Positions 12,761 to 14,346 of a DNA stretch of 14,346 nucleotides are shown piece after piece. Below the pieces are notes generated by a model that saw nothing but the letters and a program-made list of their open reading frames with translations, was not told the DNA's origin and did not search any database. Positions within the stretch are counted from its first letter, which is position 1. Each line of letters starts with the position of its first letter. A program made the position numbers and the translations under genes. The DNA is from Magnetospira sp. (GTDB taxonomy: Bacteria > Pseudomonadota > Alphaproteobacteria > Rhodospirillales > Magnetospiraceae): the NCBI GenBank assembly GCA_028277325.1, contig JANQGL010000466.1, forward strand, positions 1 to 14,346, in the 5' to 3' direction.

Positions 12761-12782
12761 CCGCGCCCGGCGCCGGGCGCGG
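12761..12782 (-). terminator. GC palindrome after pgk, likely terminator
   Basis: A perfect 22-bp palindrome (CCGCGCCCGGC and its reverse complement) lies 16 bases after the pgk stop. On the pgk transcript it is followed by TTTCGCCTT, a short U-rich stretch. It lies before the Nudix start at 12717, so it would separate pgk from the Nudix gene or reduce read-through into it. Confidence 0.5.
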
Positions 12783-12798
12783 TCGCGCGTGCCCCGGA

Positions 12799-13992
12799 TC
12801 AGGCGCGGACCACCGCGACGCCCGGGAGCTGCTTGCCTTCCAGCCACTCCAGGAACGCGCCGCCGGCGGTCGACACGTAGGAGAAGTCCGGCTCCACGCC
12901 GGCGTGCTGGAGCGCCGCCACGGTGTCGCCGCCGCCGGCCACCGACAGCATGTCCCCGGCCTTGGTGCGCTCGGCCACGAACCGGGCCACCTCGTTGGTC
13001 GCCGCGTCGAAGGGCTCGATCTCGAACGCCCCCAGCGGACCGTTCCACAGCACCGTCTTGCAGGTCCCCAGCTTGGCCTTCAGGTCGGCCACCGTGCGGT
13101 GCCCGGCGTCGAGGACCATGCCGTCCTCCGGGACCGCCGCGATGTCCAGCGTCTCGTTGGCCGCGTTGGCCGCGAACTCCTTGGCCACCACGCCGTCGAC
13201 CGGCAGCATCACGGTGCAGCCCGCCGCCTCGGCCATCGCCAGCATCTCGCGGGCGGTGTCCGCCAGGTCGTGCTCGCACAGCGACCTGCCGACGTCGACG
13301 CCCTTGGCATTGAGGAAGGTGTTGGCCATGCCGCCGCCGATGACCAGCACGTCCACCTTCTGCGCCAGATGGCCCAGCACCTCCAGCTTGGTGGAGATCT
13401 TGGCGCCGCCGACCACCGCCGCCACCGGCCGGGTCGGGTCCTCCAGCGCGTTGGTCAGGGCCTCCAGCTCGGCCTGCATCAGGCGGCCGGCGGCGGCCGG
13501 CAGCTTGTGCGCCAAGCCCTCGGTGGAGGCGTGCGCCCGGTGGGCGCTGGAGAAGGCATCGTTGACGTAGACGTCGGCCAATTCGGCCAATTGCGCCACG
13601 AAGCCCGGATCGTTCTTCTCTTCCTCGGCGTGGAATCGCAGGTTCTCCAGAACGCAGACGTCGCCGTCCTCGAGGGTGTCGATCACCGCCTTGGCGGCGT
13701 CGCCCACGCAGTCGTCGGCGAACCGGACCTCGCTGCCCAGGGCCTTGCCCAGGGCCTCGGCCACCGGTTTCATGGTGAAGTCCGGGTTGCGCTTGCCCTT
13801 CGGACGCCCCAGGTGGCTGGTCACGATCACCCGGCCGCCCTTGTCCATCAGCTCGCGCAGGGTGGCCACGGTGCGGTCGATCCGGGTGGTGTTGGTGACC
13901 TTGCCGTCCTTCATCGGCACGTTGAGGTCGGCCCGGACGAACACCCGCTTGCCGGCCACGTCGAGGCTGTCGATTGTCTTGAACGCGCTCAT
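12799..13992 (-). CDS. pgk: Phosphoglycerate kinase
   Basis: A 397-residue cytoplasmic enzyme, the usual bacterial length, converting 1,3-bisphosphoglycerate and ADP to 3-phosphoglycerate and ATP in glycolysis and the reverse in gluconeogenesis or carbon fixation. The N-terminal substrate domain shows FVRADLNVPMKDGKV (D22, N24), R37 in TTRIDRT, and SHLGRPKGK (H60, R63). The C-terminal nucleotide domain shows VVGGAKISTKLEVL, IGGGMANTFL, LWNGPLGAFE, VAGGGDTVAAL (353-357) and STAGGAFLEWLEGKQLPGV. The ATG at 13990-13992 follows GGGGAGGGA and gives the family-like start MSAFKTIDSLDVAGKRVFVR; longer open sequence upstream is antisense to the divergent gene. No gap, tkt or fba is visible next to it in this window. 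Confidence 0.97.
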   Translation of the reverse strand: MSAFKTIDSLDVAGKRVFVRADLNVPMKDGKVTNTTRIDRTVATLRELMDKGGRVIVTSHLGRPKGKRNPDFTMKPVAEALGKALGSEVRFADDCVGDAAKAVIDTLEDGDVCVLENLRFHAEEEKNDPGFVAQLAELADVYVNDAFSSAHRAHASTEGLAHKLPAAAGRLMQAELEALTNALEDPTRPVAAVVGGAKISTKLEVLGHLAQKVDVLVIGGGMANTFLNAKGVDVGRSLCEHDLADTAREMLAMAEAAGCTVMLPVDGVVAKEFAANAANETLDIAAVPEDGMVLDAGHRTVADLKAKLGTCKTVLWNGPLGAFEIEPFDAATNEVARFVAERTKAGDMLSVAGGGDTVAALQHAGVEPDFSYVSTAGGAFLEWLEGKQLPGVAVVRA

Positions 13993-14029
13993 GATGTCCC
14001 TCCCCTTGATCGTCATGGAATTGACGTCC

Positions 14030-14059
14030 GTTATGGTCGGTTTTGGGCCATATTGGCAA
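14030..14059 (-). promoter_or_regulatory. pgk: Candidate sigma-70-type promoter for pgk
   Basis: On the minus strand, TTGCCA (14054-14059) and CATAAC (14030-14035) are spaced by 18 bases, matching the -35 and -10 consensus at five and four of six positions. Transcription would begin about 30 bases before the pgk ATG, leaving room for the strong GGGGAGGGA ribosome binding site. It is a sequence match only. Confidence 0.35.
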
Positions 14060-14092
14060 GGGGCGCTTTTACGACAAACCGGAGGGAGCTCG

Positions 14093-14346
14093 ATGCCGAA
14101 TGACGCCGCGATTGAGGACATTCTCGATTTCTGGATCGGAGACGGGACGGTATTCCGGCCGCTGTGGTTCGCCGCGTCGGAGGACACCGACGCCATGATC
14201 CGCGACCGGTTCGGCGTCCGGGTGGACCATGCGCGGCGCGGCGGTCTCGGGGACTGGCTGGACAGTCCCCGCGGCTGCCTGGCCTACGTGATCCTGCTCG
14301 ACCAGTTCCCCCGCAACATCCATCGCAACACCCCGGACGCGTTCGC
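14093..14346 (+). CDS. DUF924 family protein, 5' part (runs off the window)
   Basis: The first 84 residues are visible: an N-terminal AIEDILDFWIGDG, then RPLWFAASEDTDAMIRDRFG, GLGDWLDSPRGCLAYVILLD and the hallmark ILLDQFPRNIHRNTPDAF. These match the DUF924 family, small all-helical proteins distantly like TPR folds with no established function. The ATG at 14093 has a strong GGAGGGA 5-6 bases upstream. The gene is divergent from pgk, with 100 bases between the starts, so both promoters share that gap. The rest of the gene, normally about 180 residues in total, lies outside. Confidence 0.88.
   Translation, partial: MPNDAAIEDILDFWIGDGTVFRPLWFAASEDTDAMIRDRFGVRVDHARRGGLGDWLDSPRGCLAYVILLDQFPRNIHRNTPDAF

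Noticed and set aside
12058..14103. A 681-codon open frame on the plus strand
   Set aside because: Antisense shadow of pgk and the Nudix gene; no domain, His/Gly/Arg-rich composition.
1..14346. CRISPR array, tandem repeats, phage genes or integrase
   Set aside because: Reading through the window showed no regularly spaced repeats and no phage or integrase proteins; the only mobile signals are the IS remnant and the 75-bp palindrome.

Overview
The window is about 14.3 kb of very GC-rich DNA with tightly packed genes and some GTG and TTG starts. The gene content (a DnaQ exonuclease joined to a PAS/kinase-like sensor, a DUF1289 protein, a pgk gene standing alone) fits an alphaproteobacterium, perhaps a Rhodospirillales-like one. 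That placement is inference from style and gene content; no marker gene is present.

Layout. 1-651: 3' part of a quinone oxidoreductase gene. 785-1105: a small membrane-protein gene on the minus strand that is frameshifted and has lost its 5' part against an IS1595-type insertion sequence remnant (about 1106-1380), itself cut off after roughly the first third of its transposase. 1412-3938 (minus): a two-gene unit of a single-domain response regulator followed 4 bp later by a membrane-anchored PAS / pseudo-histidine kinase / DEDDh exonuclease fusion. 3939-4292: non-coding, with a 75-bp imperfect palindrome that looks like a miniature inverted-repeat element. 4293-4943 (plus): a degenerate PAP2-fold membrane protein, overlapping tail to tail with 4892-5578 (minus), an apparently intact PAP2 phosphatase, which is coupled through a GTGA overlap to the GT39 glycosyltransferase at 5575-7017 (minus). 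The last two probably act on lipid-linked sugars or phosphates at the outer face of the inner membrane.

7018-7359 is an AT-rich leader for a four-gene operon at 7360-10916 (plus): mmdA, mmdD, mmdC, mmdB, a biotin-dependent sodium-pumping decarboxylase most like methylmalonyl-CoA decarboxylase. A carrier protein bears the biotin, the alpha subunit moves the carboxyl group, gamma anchors the complex, and beta decarboxylates carboxybiotin while exporting Na+.

10936-13992 (minus) holds four co-directional genes: pgk first (own promoter candidate, GC palindrome after it), then a Nudix hydrolase, an 81-residue protein of unknown function, and a DUF1289 protein whose leader is a hairpin. Divergent from pgk, a DUF924 gene begins at 14093 and runs off the window.

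The most unusual item is the sensor-exonuclease fusion with its response regulator: the kinase phosphoacceptor histidine is replaced by asparagine while the nuclease residues are intact. I saw no CRISPR array, tRNA, rRNA or phage module.
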